Shown here: positions 17,855 to 28,421 of the stretch, piece after piece | Numbering within the stretch: the stretch's first letter is position 1 | How the letters are laid out: each line of letters begins with the position of its first letter | Source: an uncultured Pseudomonadota bacterium | Lineage (GTDB): Bacteria > Pseudomonadota > Gammaproteobacteria > CAJXQU01 | Direction of reading: 5' to 3' | DNA length: 64,000 nt | Assembly: GCA_913058255.1 (NCBI GenBank) | Contig: CAJXQU010000003.1 | Coordinates: 1 to 64,000, forward strand | The notes under the pieces: generated by a model | Database searches by the model: none | Seen by the model: the letters and a program-made list of their open reading frames with translations, nothing else | Told to the model about the DNA's origin: nothing | Made by a program: the position numbers and the translations under genes

Positions 17855-20800
17855 ATGAAAACCATGCCAAGCAGAATTCGTGAAATACCCTATAATTATA
17901 CTTCATTTTCGGATCGTGAAATTGTGATCCGCTTCCTCGGTAAACCCATGTGGGATGCTATCGAGGCTTTACGTCATAAACGCCGCACTGGCCGATCAGC
18001 ACGCATGTTATTTGAAGTGCTCGGCGATATGTGGGTGATCTCACGTAATCCTTTTATCCAAGATGATTTATTGGAAAATCCAAAACGCTGGGAATCACTC
18101 CGTCACGCACTTCATCATCGATTAGATCAAATAAGTGAGCGAGCTAAAAGCAACGAGTCACCACTCGCCTCCGAACTGGTTGAAAGTACCCGTAAAGCAG
18201 TCACCACATTTGAAACTGACTTGTTCACGATGGCCGACCGTCGTAAACAAATCCTGCCACGACTAGCCAAAGTAACAAAGAAGCATAATATTAAATTTGA
18301 TGGTCTCTCACGCGTCACCCACGTCACCGACGCAACTGATTGGCGTGTAGAGTTACCCTTATTGGTCGTGACGCCAGATACCGAAGCAGAAATGGCTGGC
18401 ATTATAGCCACGTCCATTGAACTTGGTTTGACGGTCATCCCGCGTGGTGGTGGTACGGGCTATACTGGTGGCGCAATCCCATTGTCAGCTGAGAGTGTTG
18501 TCATTAACACAGAGAAGCTTGATACGCTAGGTGATGTTATTTATAAAAAGCTTCCCGGTCGTGATGGCGAACCGGTCGCAACCGTTCGTTGTGAAGCTGG
18601 TGTTGTAACGCGTCGTGTTTCGAACCTTGCTGGACAACAAGGATTAGTTTTTGCGGTTGATCCAACCTCACAAGACGCCTGTACTATCGGCGGTAATGTC
18701 GCAATGAATGCGGGTGGTAAAAAAGCGGTCTTATGGGGTACTACGCTCGATAATCTAGTCTCATGGAGAATGGTTACGCCTGACTCAAAGTGGATCGAGG
18801 TTGAGCGTTTAGATCATAATCTTGGCAAGATCCATGTGATCGACATGGCTCACTTCCAAATCACACGTTATGAGGCCGATGGCCAAACGCCAGTTAGCCA
18901 ACCAGAAAAACTCTCAATTCCTTCAGTACAGCTTCGCAAATCTGGTTTAGGTAAAGATGTCACTAATAAGTTTTTAGGTGGGCTTCCAGGCATCCAAAAA
19001 GAAGGTTGTGATGGTCTGATCACATCCGCTGTTTTCGTCTTACATCGAATGCCGAACCACACTCGCACCGTCTGTTTGGAATTTTTTGGCCAAGATCTCA
19101 GCAAGGCGGTTCCGGCTATTGTCGAAACCAAAGCCTTTATGGACAAAAACGAACATGTCGTTATGGCTGGCATGGAACATCTCGACGAGCGCTACGTTCG
19201 TGCAGTTGAGTATTCCACTAAAGCACCACGTCCAGGTCTGCCGAAGATGGTCTTATTGATCGATATTACTGGCGATGACGAAGATGCGGTGGCGAAAGCT
19301 GGTTCGGAAATCGTCCGCTTGGCAAATGCTCGAGATGCAGAAGGCTTTATTGCTGTTAGCCCAGAAGCTCGTAAAAAATTCTGGGCCGATCGCGCGCGTA
19401 CTGCCGCCATCGCTCGTCATACCAACGCCTTCAAAATCAACGAAGATGTCGTGATCCCACTGGATCGCTTATCTGAATATAACGATGGCATTGAGCGGAT
19501 CAATATTGTGCAGTCGACGCGCAATAAGATGAAAATACTGACTGAAGTCTGTGAGTATTTAGCCACATCTCCCTCCGAGATCGAGCTAATGGGGACAGTA
19601 GAAGCACCAAAAAATGTTAATGACGAGATCTTGATCAACAAGGTTGAAAGCGCACGTACGCTTCTAGCAGAGGTACGACAACGTTGGGAGCAGGTACTAA
19701 ACAACCTTGACTCGCGCGCATCTGAACATAGGAATCTACTCGCTAATGATGTTGAATTCTCTGATGACGAAAGCTTATTCAGGATCATGCAACGTCGTGA
19801 TCTGCGCATTTCTTATCGCAAGGAAGTTGAAAAGCCGTTAAAGGCGATCTTTCAAGGTGAAACTTACGAAGCGCTTTACAATAAGCTTGACGGTATTCAT
19901 AAGACAATTCGTGCAAACCGTTTGTTTGTCGCGACACATATGCATGCTGGCGACGGCAATGTTCATACGAATATTCCTGTCAACTCTAGTAATTACGACA
20001 TGATGCATGAAGCTGAACTGATCGTCGAAAAAGTGATGGGCTTAGCGAATCATCTCGGTGGCGTTATTTCTGGTGAGCACGGTATTGGTTTAACCAAAAT
20101 GCAGTTCCTTGACGAGGCGACCATTACTGCATTTGCTGGTTATAAGGAAAAAGTCGATCCCAATGGCCATTTCAATGCAGGTAAGTTACTAGCAGGCTCC
20201 GGATTAGAGAATGCTTACACACCATCTTTGCAGCTGGTTCAGCAAGAAGCTTTGATCCTTGAGGCCAGTGATCTGAACGAGATCAATGACGACATTAAAA
20301 ATTGTCTGCGTTGCGGTAAGTGTAAACCCGAATGCACAACCCATGTTCCACGGGCAAACCTCCTCTATTCTCCTCGAGATAAAATCCTCGGTACAGGATT
20401 GATCATGGAGGCATTCTTATACGAAGAACAAACTCGACGCGGTGTTTCCGTAAGACATTTTGATGAGATGAATGATGTTGCTGATCATTGCACCATTTGT
20501 CATCGCTGTGTAACGCCTTGTCCCGTCAATATTGACTTTGGTGATGTTACCGTCAAGCTGCGCGCAGTACTCAAGAAGCAAGGTAAGCGCAAACTTAGCC
20601 TAGGAACATTGGCTGGTATGACCTACCTAAATGCAACCGATCCAAGGGTTGTTAAGACGCTACATAAGGGCATGATCAATTGGGGTGCAAAAGGTCAACG
20701 GTTAGGGCATAAATTAGCAAAAACCGCTGGACTGCTCGGCAACAATAAAAAAAGACCTCTGCCGACGACCGGTAAAACACCAGTGCATGAACAGATTGTG

Positions 20801-21715
20801 CACTTTATGAAAAAACCGATGCCAAGAAATTTACCATCAAAAACCGCCCGCGCAATGCTAGGGGTCGAAGATGACAAGATGATCCCGATCATACGTAATC
20901 CACAAAAAGTTACAGAAAACAGTGATGCGGTGTTTTATTTTCCAGGCTGTGGATCAGAACGATTATTTAGTCAGGTTGGGTTAGCCACCTTAGCAATGCT
21001 CTACGAGGTTGGTACAGAAACCGTATTACCCCCAAGCTATTTATGCTGCGGGTATCCTCAAACGTCCAGTGGAGATATCGAAAAGGGGAATTCTATCTCG
21101 ACAGCGAATCAGATTTTATTTCATCGTATGGCCAATACTCTGAATTATATGGATATTAAAACCGTGATCGTTTCCTGTGGTACCTGCATGGATCAACTAC
21201 TCAAATATCAATTTGAATCGATCTTCCCCGGCTGTCGTTTGTTAGATATTCATGAATATTTGATGGAAAAAAATGTCAAGATGGAAGGTGTCGATGGAGT
21301 GCAATACCTCTACCACGAGCCTTGCCACACGCCGATGAAAACCTATCAAGCAACCTCTGTAGCAGAAAGCCTGTTGGGTAAAGAAGTGACCTTAAGTGAC
21401 CGCTGTTGTGGTGAAGCAGGAACTTTCGCAACCGCTCGGCCGGACATCGCTTCACAAGTGCGCTTTAGAAAAGAAGAAGAGATCACCAAGGGAATTCAAA
21501 CCCTCATAGGTGAAGATAAAGCCGTCGCGAATAATGTAAAAATGCTCACTTCTTGTCCTGCTTGCGTGCAGGGTTTGTCACGTTACGCTGATGATACTGG
21601 TTTAGAAACTGACTATATTGTGGTCGAAGTTGCCAATAGTGTACTAGGTGAAAATTGGCAATCTGAGTTTATTGAAGCAGTAAAAGAAGGGGGAGTTGAG
21701 CGAGTTCTACTCTAG
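17855..21715 (+). CDS. FAD-linked oxidase / Fe-S oxidoreductase fusion (DUF3683 family)
   Basis: Large flavin and iron-sulfur dehydrogenase of 1286 residues, likely oxidising a 2-hydroxyacid such as D-lactate or D-2-hydroxyglutarate. An N-terminal DUF3683 segment (REIPYNYTSFSDREIVIRFLG) is followed by an FAD_binding_4 domain from about 165 (IPRGGGTGYTGGAIPL), an FAD-oxidase C domain to about 790, two cysteine clusters for 4Fe-4S near 818 (CLRCGKCKPEC) and 880 (CTICHRCVTPCP), and two CCG domains near 1065 and 1183. This combines GlcD-like and GlcF-like parts in one chain. The substrate cannot be read from sequence. No clear Shine-Dalgarno precedes either nearby ATG. A strong hairpin follows. 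Confidence 0.88.
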   Translation: MKTMPSRIREIPYNYTSFSDREIVIRFLGKPMWDAIEALRHKRRTGRSARMLFEVLGDMWVISRNPFIQDDLLENPKRWESLRHALHHRLDQISERAKSNESPLASELVESTRKAVTTFETDLFTMADRRKQILPRLAKVTKKHNIKFDGLSRVTHVTDATDWRVELPLLVVTPDTEAEMAGIIATSIELGLTVIPRGGGTGYTGGAIPLSAESVVINTEKLDTLGDVIYKKLPGRDGEPVATVRCEAGVVTRRVSNLAGQQGLVFAVDPTSQDACTIGGNVAMNAGGKKAVLWGTTLDNLVSWRMVTPDSKWIEVERLDHNLGKIHVIDMAHFQITRYEADGQTPVSQPEKLSIPSVQLRKSGLGKDVTNKFLGGLPGIQKEGCDGLITSAVFVLHRMPNHTRTVCLEFFGQDLSKAVPAIVETKAFMDKNEHVVMAGMEHLDERYVRAVEYSTKAPRPGLPKMVLLIDITGDDEDAVAKAGSEIVRLANARDAEGFIAVSPEARKKFWADRARTAAIARHTNAFKINEDVVIPLDRLSEYNDGIERINIVQSTRNKMKILTEVCEYLATSPSEIELMGTVEAPKNVNDEILINKVESARTLLAEVRQRWEQVLNNLDSRASEHRNLLANDVEFSDDESLFRIMQRRDLRISYRKEVEKPLKAIFQGETYEALYNKLDGIHKTIRANRLFVATHMHAGDGNVHTNIPVNSSNYDMMHEAELIVEKVMGLANHLGGVISGEHGIGLTKMQFLDEATITAFAGYKEKVDPNGHFNAGKLLAGSGLENAYTPSLQLVQQEALILEASDLNEINDDIKNCLRCGKCKPECTTHVPRANLLYSPRDKILGTGLIMEAFLYEEQTRRGVSVRHFDEMNDVADHCTICHRCVTPCPVNIDFGDVTVKLRAVLKKQGKRKLSLGTLAGMTYLNATDPRVVKTLHKGMINWGAKGQRLGHKLAKTAGLLGNNKKRPLPTTGKTPVHEQIVHFMKKPMPRNLPSKTARAMLGVEDDKMIPIIRNPQKVTENSDAVFYFPGCGSERLFSQVGLATLAMLYEVGTETVLPPSYLCCGYPQTSSGDIEKGNSISTANQILFHRMANTLNYMDIKTVIVSCGTCMDQLLKYQFESIFPGCRLLDIHEYLMEKNVKMEGVDGVQYLYHEPCHTPMKTYQATSVAESLLGKEVTLSDRCCGEAGTFATARPDIASQVRFRKEEEITKGIQTLIGEDKAVANNVKMLTSCPACVQGLSRYADDTGLETDYIVVEVANSVLGENWQSEFIEAVKEGGVERVLL

Positions 21716-21741
21716 GGTAATTCTCAAAAGCGGCCTGCATC

Positions 21742-21775
21742 ATGGGCGAGGGTTTACTCATCAACCCTCGCCCAT
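21742..21775. terminator. Strong hairpin between convergent genes
   Basis: ATGGGCGAGGGTT pairs perfectly with AACCCTCGCCCAT across an 8-base loop, giving a 13-bp stem between the FAD/Fe-S dehydrogenase gene and fabB. A short CGTTTTC follows on the plus strand, so the U-tract is offset and weak. Confidence 0.75.
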
Positions 21776-21818
21776 CGTTTTCATATATTTATGAATCCAC
21801 GTTCAGTACTTGAAACGT

Positions 21819-23033
21819 CTATATTTTTCTAAAAATCAAAGAAGCATTAGTGCCACCAAACCCAAAACTATTCGACATTACTGTCGTCAGACCAGCATTC
21901 TCGACTGTTTCATGAACAATCGGCATACCTTCCGCATTAGGATCAAGCTCTGTTATGTTTGCAGATGCCGCAAGAAAATCATTGTCTAACATCAATAATG
22001 AATAAACTGCTTCATTAATACCTGCCGCTCCTTGAGCATGGCCAGTTAATGATTTTGTCGAACTGATTTTAGGAATAGCCTTTCCTGCAAAAGCTTCTTT
22101 TACAGCATCCAACTCAACCGTATCACCCGCTGGAGTGGCTGTTCCATGTGCGTTGATGTAATCAACCTCTCCATCAATATCGACCATAGCCAGCTTCATG
22201 CAGTTAACGGCGCCTTCACCAGAAGGCTTAACCATATCTTCACCATCAGATGCCGCGCCATAACCAACTAGCTCGGCATAGATCTTCGCACCTCGAGCTT
22301 GTGCATGTTCCAGCTCTTCAAGTACTAACATACCGCCACCGCCAGAGATTACAAAACCATCCCGTTGCGCATCATAAGGCCGGGAGGCCGTTGCTGGGGC
22401 ATCATTATATTTAGAAGATAAAGCTCCCATGGCATCGAACAAAATTGTCAGCGACCAATGCAACTCTTCGCCGCCACCTGCAAACATGATGTCCTGTTTA
22501 CCCATCTGGATAAGTTCAGCAGCGTTACCAATACAATGTGCGCTGGTAGCACAGGCTGAACTGATAGAGTAGCTGGTTCCTTTGATCTTATAGGCCGTAC
22601 TCAAATTCGCGCTAGTAGTACTGCCCATAGTACGAGGAACGAGAGTTGGTGATACTTTTCGAGCACCCCTATCTCTCAGCGTATCTACAGCGAGCAATAT
22701 ATTCTCGTTCGACGCACCACCTGAACCTGTGATAATTCCCGTGCGAGGATTAGAGATATCGTTATCTTCAAGCCCAGAGTCAGCTATTGCTTCAGTCATC
22801 GCGATATAGTTGTAGGCTGCGGCATTACCCATAAAACGCATCAGTTTACGATCGATGTGTTCTGTTGGATCAAGCTTAATACTGCCATGTATATGCGATC
22901 GAAAACCAAGGTCTGCATATTCCTGACAAAATTCAATTCCCGATCGTCCCGTCCGAAGCGACTCAGTCACTTCTTCTTTGTTATTACCAATGCTTGAAAC
23001 GATCCCCACACCAGTTACAACCACTCTTCTCAT
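21819..23033 (-). CDS. fabB: 3-oxoacyl-ACP synthase I
   Basis: Condensing enzyme that elongates acyl-ACP and, with FabA, makes unsaturated fatty acids. The 404 residues carry the catalytic triad Cys161 (SSACATSAH), His296 ([11 protein letters not shown]) and His332 ([12 protein letters not shown]). It lies 74 bp after fabA on the same strand, the common fabA-fabB arrangement in gammaproteobacteria. The hairpin at 21742-21775 closes the operon. Confidence 0.96.
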   Translation of the reverse strand: MRRVVVTGVGIVSSIGNNKEEVTESLRTGRSGIEFCQEYADLGFRSHIHGSIKLDPTEHIDRKLMRFMGNAAAYNYIAMTEAIADSGLEDNDISNPRTGIITGSGGASNENILLAVDTLRDRGARKVSPTLVPRTMGSTTSANLSTAYKIKGTSYSISSACATSAHCIGNAAELIQMGKQDIMFAGGGEELHWSLTILFDAMGALSSKYNDAPATASRPYDAQRDGFVISGGGGMLVLEELEHAQARGAKIYAELVGYGAASDGEDMVKPSGEGAVNCMKLAMVDIDGEVDYINAHGTATPAGDTVELDAVKEAFAGKAIPKISSTKSLTGHAQGAAGINEAVYSLLMLDNDFLAASANITELDPNAEGMPIVHETVENAGLTTVMSNSFGFGGTNASLIFRKI

Positions 23034-23107
23034 TTTGATTTACCCATCTTTAAGCAGACTCCTCTGACTTAAATTCTAATCCAATCTGATCTTGAAGCGA
23101 CTCAGAC

Positions 23108-23650
23108 TTAAAAGTTCTCAGTTGATGTAAAAAGCCCTACTCTCAGGTCTTTTGCGGTATAAATTACTTTACCATCAACTTCCATTACTGCATCTGCAAC
23201 GCCCATATAAAGCTTTCGCATGATAACTCTTTTCATATCAATACGATAAGTCACTTTTTTGTTTTTCGGAGTTACCTGTCCTGTGAATTTTACCTCACCA
23301 ACACCCAAAGCTCGACCTCTTCCAGGACCTCCGCGCCAACCAAGATAAAATCCGATCAATTGCCATAAAGCATCCAGTCCTAAACAGCCTGGCATAACAG
23401 GATCACCAATAAAGTGACATCCAAAAAACCATTGTTCTGGATCAAGATCAAATTCAGCGATCAACTGTCCTTTACCATCTTTACCACCGCCTTCAGTAAT
23501 TGAAGTGATGCGATCGACCATTAACATCGGAGGATTCGGTAGTTGGGCATTACCAGGGCCAAAAAGCTTACCTTCTGCACATGCGAGAAGATCTTCATAA
23601 CTAAACTGATCTCGGTCCATTAGCGTTACTATTTCCTGTTCTGGTTTCAT
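23108..23650 (-). CDS. fabA: 3-hydroxydecanoyl-ACP dehydratase/isomerase
   Basis: Dehydrates 3-hydroxydecanoyl-ACP and isomerises trans-2 to cis-3-decenoyl-ACP, the branch point to unsaturated fatty acids. His79 ([18 protein letters not shown]) and Asp93 are the active-site pair, corresponding to His70 and Asp84 of E. coli FabA. The start at 23650 gives 180 residues. An internal ATG at 23620 would give 170, closer to the E. coli protein; the conserved part begins at QFSYEDLLA, so the start is open. Confidence 0.96.
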   Translation of the reverse strand: MKPEQEIVTLMDRDQFSYEDLLACAEGKLFGPGNAQLPNPPMLMVDRITSITEGGGKDGKGQLIAEFDLDPEQWFFGCHFIGDPVMPGCLGLDALWQLIGFYLGWRGGPGRGRALGVGEVKFTGQVTPKNKKVTYRIDMKRVIMRKLYMGVADAVMEVDGKVIYTAKDLRVGLFTSTENF

Positions 23651-23788
23651 TCTGAGCGGCTTTTCCTAGTAAAAATATTTAGCAAGTATCTTAACCCATT
23701 CTATTGAAACAGGCACTTCATTAAATGTTTTATGAAAACTGTCGATAGCATTGAAAACTATCTTTTACGAACTATTGGAGCCCCTAGT

Positions 23789-24751
23789 ATGGACGTGGCA
23801 ACCCGAAATATTGGTCGAGAACGTATTCTAGTTGTCGATGATGAAGCTTTAAATCTCGAAATTATCGCAGATTATATGGAAGAAACAAATTACGAGCTTA
23901 TTGAAGCTCAAGATGGTTTTGAAGCATGGGAAATTCTTAAGGATTCTCCAGAGAGCATTGATCTTGTCTTACTTGATCGTATGTTACCTGGGCTCAATGG
24001 GATGCAAATCCTTTCCAAGATGAAAGAGCATACCGTTCTAAAACATATCCCAGTCATTCTGCAAACAGCAAAAGCCGCAAAAGAAGATGTTCTGCAAGGC
24101 ATGCAAGCCGGGGCTTTTTATTATTTGACTAAACCTTTTGAAGAAGAAATGTTGATTTCCGTTGTCAAAACGGCTCTTGATGAGCGGCGGTATTATGTCT
24201 CTTTACAAGAAGAATTAAAAAAGACATCGGGAACACTTTCTTTAATGAAAGATGGCTGTTTTCAATTCAAAACACTAAAAGAAGCACAAAACCTCGCTCT
24301 ATTTATATCTAATGCCTGTCCAAACCCTGAACAAAGTCTGACCGGACTATCTGAACTCATGGTCAATGCCGTCGAACACGGAAACCTCGGTATCACCTAT
24401 GCTGAAAAAACAGAATTAGTCAATGAAAATCGTTGGGAATCGGAAGTTCAACATCGACTAACTCAGCCTGAATATTCAGAGAAATCAGCACGACTTCTTT
24501 TTCAGCTAAACGACAATTACATACAAATTAGCGTCGAAGATATGGGGACTGGATTTAACTGGCACGATTATCTAGAAATAGCTATAGAAAGGGCTGCCGA
24601 TAATCACGGCAGAGGAATTGCTATGGCCAAAGTCATCAGCTTTGATTCTATCGAATATCACGGTATAGGTAATAAGGTTACAGCAACGATCAATTTTCAA
24701 AAAACTTCCGTTGAAACTATAGAGCAGCAGGAAGAGTTGGTAGCAATTTAG
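23789..24751 (+). CDS. Response regulator with anti-sigma-type (RsbW/SpoIIAB-like) ATPase output domain
   Basis: An N-terminal receiver domain (ILVVDDE, LVLLDRMLPGLNG with the phospho-acceptor Asp, ILQTAK, LTKPF) is followed, after a linker, by a HATPase_c_2-like domain: LSELMVNAVEHGNLG as N-box, VEDMGTGFNW as G1 and HGRGIAMAKV as G2. This output domain normally belongs to serine kinases/anti-sigma factors. I chose ATG 23789 because GGAG lies 8 bases upstream; an in-frame ATG at 23732 adds 19 residues without a ribosome site. The stop codon overlaps the kinase start by one base. No SpoIIE phosphatase or STAS antagonist lies nearby. Confidence 0.82.
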   Translation: MDVATRNIGRERILVVDDEALNLEIIADYMEETNYELIEAQDGFEAWEILKDSPESIDLVLLDRMLPGLNGMQILSKMKEHTVLKHIPVILQTAKAAKEDVLQGMQAGAFYYLTKPFEEEMLISVVKTALDERRYYVSLQEELKKTSGTLSLMKDGCFQFKTLKEAQNLALFISNACPNPEQSLTGLSELMVNAVEHGNLGITYAEKTELVNENRWESEVQHRLTQPEYSEKSARLLFQLNDNYIQISVEDMGTGFNWHDYLEIAIERAADNHGRGIAMAKVISFDSIEYHGIGNKVTATINFQKTSVETIEQQEELVAI

Positions 24752-26919
24752 TGAACTCTAAACTCGTAGAGGTTGACCCTTCCTCTTCGAAGCTGAAAGT
24801 CAGCTTTCTACATAGCTTCGCCTTTCGTATCCCCGCTATTCTTATCATTATGTTTTTTTTGATGATCGCGACGCTTAGTATTACCTTATCAATTTTTGCT
24901 AAACCACTACTAGAAAAACAAATTTTCAGACTATTTGAGCAAACCAGTAATACCATGGTTGCCGAGTTAGGACGCAGAATTGCAAAAGCTGAAACTATGG
25001 CAAAAGCTCTCGCCAATATCGCAGAAAAAGCGCCCAAAAATGACCAGTTACACATTGATTTATTAAAAGCCGTTATCAACGATGAAGGTTCTGAAACATA
25101 TATCGCAGGTGGTGGTATTTGGCCTGAGCCCTTGCTTTACTCCCCTCAGAAAGAACGGCGAAGTTTTTTTTGGGGACGGAACCAACAAGAAAAACTCGAC
25201 TTCCTTGATCATTATAATGCCCCGTCTAGTATAGATTATCACCAAGAGTCATGGTACACCGTTGGTATTGACAAAGAAGAAGGCAAGACCTTTTGGTCAA
25301 GCTCCTATGTTGATCCTTACTCTTCTCAACCTATGGTTACCTGCACCGTTCCCATGTACCGCGATAACCAATTCTATGGTGTTGCGACGATTGACTTAAA
25401 ACTGAAAGGTCTAAAAGATTTTTTTGCTCAAACATCCTCTGAATATGAAGGGTATGCTTTTGCAGTTGATCAAACAGGACATTTGATTTCATTCCCTCTA
25501 GAGGACATCAACCAGACTCCTCTCCAAGCAACAGGGTCGCATGAGGATTCAAAAATAAAAGAGTTTATCCATTTAAACGACTTTTATAAAAAACTACCCG
25601 CATACCAACCTATCAATAGAGCACTATCAGTTTCTATAAGCCAGCAACACAATTCGTCCAAACAACAAAAAACGGCCCCCTCAACACTGCATCAAAGCCA
25701 TCAAGGTAGTAACTACATTATTGATAATGACCCCGTTTTAAAAACAAAATCTGTCGCCAGAATAATTTCCATGCCCGATCTGGGTTGGAATATCGTTACT
25801 GTAATGCCGTATAAGCACGTAACATTCATCTCAGACATGGTCCAACATTCAGTATTGATAACAACCTTAATCACTCTTGGCTTCGTTGCTCTGTTCATTA
25901 TTTTATTACTTGAAAGCCTATTGATACGCCCCATCCATAGAATGACCGAGCAATTAAAAGGGCCATTCCTCAGTAGGTTAGATGAACCGAAAAATGATTC
26001 ACACTATAATGAGCTAGGCTTATTCGCCCACTGGTATAACAATAGAAACGATCAATTAGCAATGGCACTGGATGAATTGCAAAGTGCAAGAACGCAACTT
26101 GAAGAACAAGTTGAATTAAAAACATCTGACTTACTACATGCAAAAGAAAAAGCAGAGTTAGCCACACAAGCAAAATCGCTATTTTTAGCTAACATGTCGC
26201 ATGAGCTAAGGACTCCTATGCACGCCATACTAAGCTTTTCCAAACTAGGAATGAAAAAATCAAGCGAAGAAAATAGCTTAAAAATAAATAATTATTTTAT
26301 GCGAATACGAGAAAGTGGTGATCGCTTAATGAACTTATTAAATGATTTACTTGATTTTGAAAAATTAAATACCAACAAGATGCCTATTATATTAGAAGAG
26401 AACGATCTATTCATTACCATCAGAAAATGCACTCAAGAATTTGAAGCCTATGCTGCAGAAAAGAATATTTCACTTGTTCTCAACAATATTGAGTTTCAAA
26501 CAATGATTAGCCATGACAAGAATAGAATCACTCAAGTTATAGCAAACCTAATATCTAACGCTATAAAATATTCACCTAATACAAGCCAAGTTACGATTAA
26601 CATTAAAGAAACCACCTGTAACACAAAACAAACAGAGACAGAGACAGAGGCCAGCAGCACATCAGCATTGCAAGTTTCGGTAATTGATCAAGGTATAGGG
26701 ATCCCTCAGGAAGAACTTCAGTCAGTTTTTGATGAATTCACACAAAGCAGTAAAACTCGCTCTGGTACTGGCGGGACAGGACTTGGTCTAGCTATCTGTA
26801 AAAAAATCATCTCTGCACATAACGGATTTATCTGGGCAGACAACAACCCTTCTGGTGGCTCGACACTGCACTTTGTTATCCCTCAACAAACATCCGTAAG
26901 CACTGAAACATCAATGTAA
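24751..26919 (+). CDS. Sensor histidine kinase with periplasmic Cache domain
   Basis: The 722 residues contain a first membrane helix at about 28-50, a large periplasmic double-Cache-type sensor at about 55-365 (WYTVGIDKEEGKTFWSSSYVD is typical), a second helix at about 370-392, a coiled linker, the HisKA box NMSHELRTPM with His484, and a HATPase domain with [11 protein letters not shown]. Cache domains bind small extracellular molecules; the ligand here is unknown. The GTG start overlaps the response-regulator stop by one base, so the two proteins probably form a pair. modA starts 39 bp downstream. Confidence 0.85.
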   Translation: MNSKLVEVDPSSSKLKVSFLHSFAFRIPAILIIMFFLMIATLSITLSIFAKPLLEKQIFRLFEQTSNTMVAELGRRIAKAETMAKALANIAEKAPKNDQLHIDLLKAVINDEGSETYIAGGGIWPEPLLYSPQKERRSFFWGRNQQEKLDFLDHYNAPSSIDYHQESWYTVGIDKEEGKTFWSSSYVDPYSSQPMVTCTVPMYRDNQFYGVATIDLKLKGLKDFFAQTSSEYEGYAFAVDQTGHLISFPLEDINQTPLQATGSHEDSKIKEFIHLNDFYKKLPAYQPINRALSVSISQQHNSSKQQKTAPSTLHQSHQGSNYIIDNDPVLKTKSVARIISMPDLGWNIVTVMPYKHVTFISDMVQHSVLITTLITLGFVALFIILLLESLLIRPIHRMTEQLKGPFLSRLDEPKNDSHYNELGLFAHWYNNRNDQLAMALDELQSARTQLEEQVELKTSDLLHAKEKAELATQAKSLFLANMSHELRTPMHAILSFSKLGMKKSSEENSLKINNYFMRIRESGDRLMNLLNDLLDFEKLNTNKMPIILEENDLFITIRKCTQEFEAYAAEKNISLVLNNIEFQTMISHDKNRITQVIANLISNAIKYSPNTSQVTINIKETTCNTKQTETETEASSTSALQVSVIDQGIGIPQEELQSVFDEFTQSSKTRSGTGGTGLGLAICKKIISAHNGFIWADNNPSGGSTLHFVIPQQTSVSTETSM

Positions 26920-26958
26920 CCGAACAATTCAATTAAAATCTACTATCATGTGTCTCCT

Positions 26959-27765
26959 ATGAAGAGACTCTTCACTCATTGGCTCACTCTACTTTCTCTG
27001 CTTTCAAGTGGTCTAAGCTTTGTACAAGCAAGTGAAGTTAAAATTGCAGCAGCAGCAAGCTTAACCTTTGTTTTGGAAAATATTGTTGATCAGTTTCAAC
27101 AAGAAACTGGACACAAGGTTAAAGTTAGTTATGCATCTTCAAGCACACTTACTCATCAAATCATGCAAGGAGCTCCCTTTGAAATATTTTTGTCTGCAGA
27201 TGAGTCATACGTTAAAAGATTACAAGAGAAAAATGTAACTAAAAATGATGGAAAGATATATGCGTATGGCCAACTCACCATATTCATTCCGAATGAGCAG
27301 CATAAAACCAGTGCAGCTCTTCCTAACCCAGATCTTTCCGAGCTGAAACTCGCACTAGAGAATAACACGATCAAACATTTCTCAATCCCGAACCCGGCGC
27401 TTGCTCCCTATGGGAGAATTGCAAAGCAAGCACTAGAACAAGCAAATATATGGAAAGAAATTTCACCCTTGCTCATACTTGGTGAAAATGCATCTCAAAC
27501 AGCTATGTTTGTTAATACACAAGCTGTTGATGGTGCTTTGTTGCCTCATTCACTAGCGATTGTTTTACATCAAAAAGGCCTAGGCAATTTTCAGCTAGTC
27601 TCTAACAAGCTGTATTCAAGACTAAATCAGCGAATGCTATTATTAGATGGCGCGAGTGAAACTGCTCATCTTTTTTATAACTATCTGTTGCAAGACCGTG
27701 CACAAAAAATATTTGTAGAAAATGGACTTGGTTCTATTTTGTCTAACGTCGAAATAAAGAAATGA
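26959..27765 (+). CDS. modA: Molybdate ABC transporter periplasmic binding protein
   Basis: Periplasmic oxyanion receptor that hands molybdate to ModB. After a signal peptide (cleavage probably near VQAS), the mature protein begins EVKIAAAASLTFVLENI, the standard ModA start with oxyanion-binding serines, followed by VSYASSSTL and APFEIFLSADE. A GTG at 26950 would add three residues; no clear ribosome site marks either start. modB overlaps its stop codon by 4 bp (ATGA). The modABC run starts 39 bp after the Cache kinase gene. Confidence 0.93.
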   Translation: MKRLFTHWLTLLSLLSSGLSFVQASEVKIAAAASLTFVLENIVDQFQQETGHKVKVSYASSSTLTHQIMQGAPFEIFLSADESYVKRLQEKNVTKNDGKIYAYGQLTIFIPNEQHKTSAALPNPDLSELKLALENNTIKHFSIPNPALAPYGRIAKQALEQANIWKEISPLLILGENASQTAMFVNTQAVDGALLPHSLAIVLHQKGLGNFQLVSNKLYSRLNQRMLLLDGASETAHLFYNYLLQDRAQKIFVENGLGSILSNVEIKK

Positions 27766-28421
27766 TGGACTGGTCCGCATTTTTTTTATCTATAAAGCTC
27801 GCAGGGATCACAATGTTGATCCTCTTATTTGTTGGACTGACAATCTCAAGGTTTCTTGCATGGCGTCAATTTAGAGGTAAGCTAATCATAGAAGTTATCG
27901 TTGCCTTGCCTTTGGTTTTACCTCCGACAGTGTTAGGTTTTTACCTTCTATCTTTTTTCGGAAAAAATTCATGGTTTGGAAGTTTTTATGAACAAATAAC
28001 AGGAAGCACTTTAGTTTTCTCATTTACAGGTTTGCTACTTGCTTCACTTATATATAGCTTACCTTTCGCTGTTCAACCCATGTTAAGAGCATTTGAAAAT
28101 ATTCCGAGTCAACTCAGAGAAGCAGCTTGGTGCAGTGGTCTAAACCGGTGGCAAACATTCATTAAAATAGAACTCCCATTAGCTTGGTCAGGTATCTTAT
28201 CAGGAATGGTTCTAGCCTTTGCACACACTCTCGGCGAATTCGGTGTCGTACTTATGATTGGTGGCAATATTCCCGATGAAACTCGTACTTTATCAATTGC
28301 AATTTTTGATCGTGTACAGGCCTTTGATGAGCAGTCTGCTCAGCTAATGTCTCTGGTGTTATTACTGTTTGCCTTCATAACGATTAGTTTTGTTTTTTTA
28401 TTAAATAAAAAAATAAGATGA
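27762..28421 (+). CDS. modB: Molybdate ABC transporter permease
   Basis: Membrane subunit of 219 residues with about five helices. It contains LPLVLPPTVLGFYLL, typical of ModB, and the cytoplasmic coupling loop LREAAWCSGLNRWQTFIKIELPLAWSGILSG. HTLGEFGVVLMIGGNIP is also characteristic. It overlaps modA upstream and modC downstream by 4 bp each, so the three proteins are translationally coupled. Confidence 0.94.
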   Translation: MMDWSAFFLSIKLAGITMLILLFVGLTISRFLAWRQFRGKLIIEVIVALPLVLPPTVLGFYLLSFFGKNSWFGSFYEQITGSTLVFSFTGLLLASLIYSLPFAVQPMLRAFENIPSQLREAAWCSGLNRWQTFIKIELPLAWSGILSGMVLAFAHTLGEFGVVLMIGGNIPDETRTLSIAIFDRVQAFDEQSAQLMSLVLLLFAFITISFVFLLNKKIR

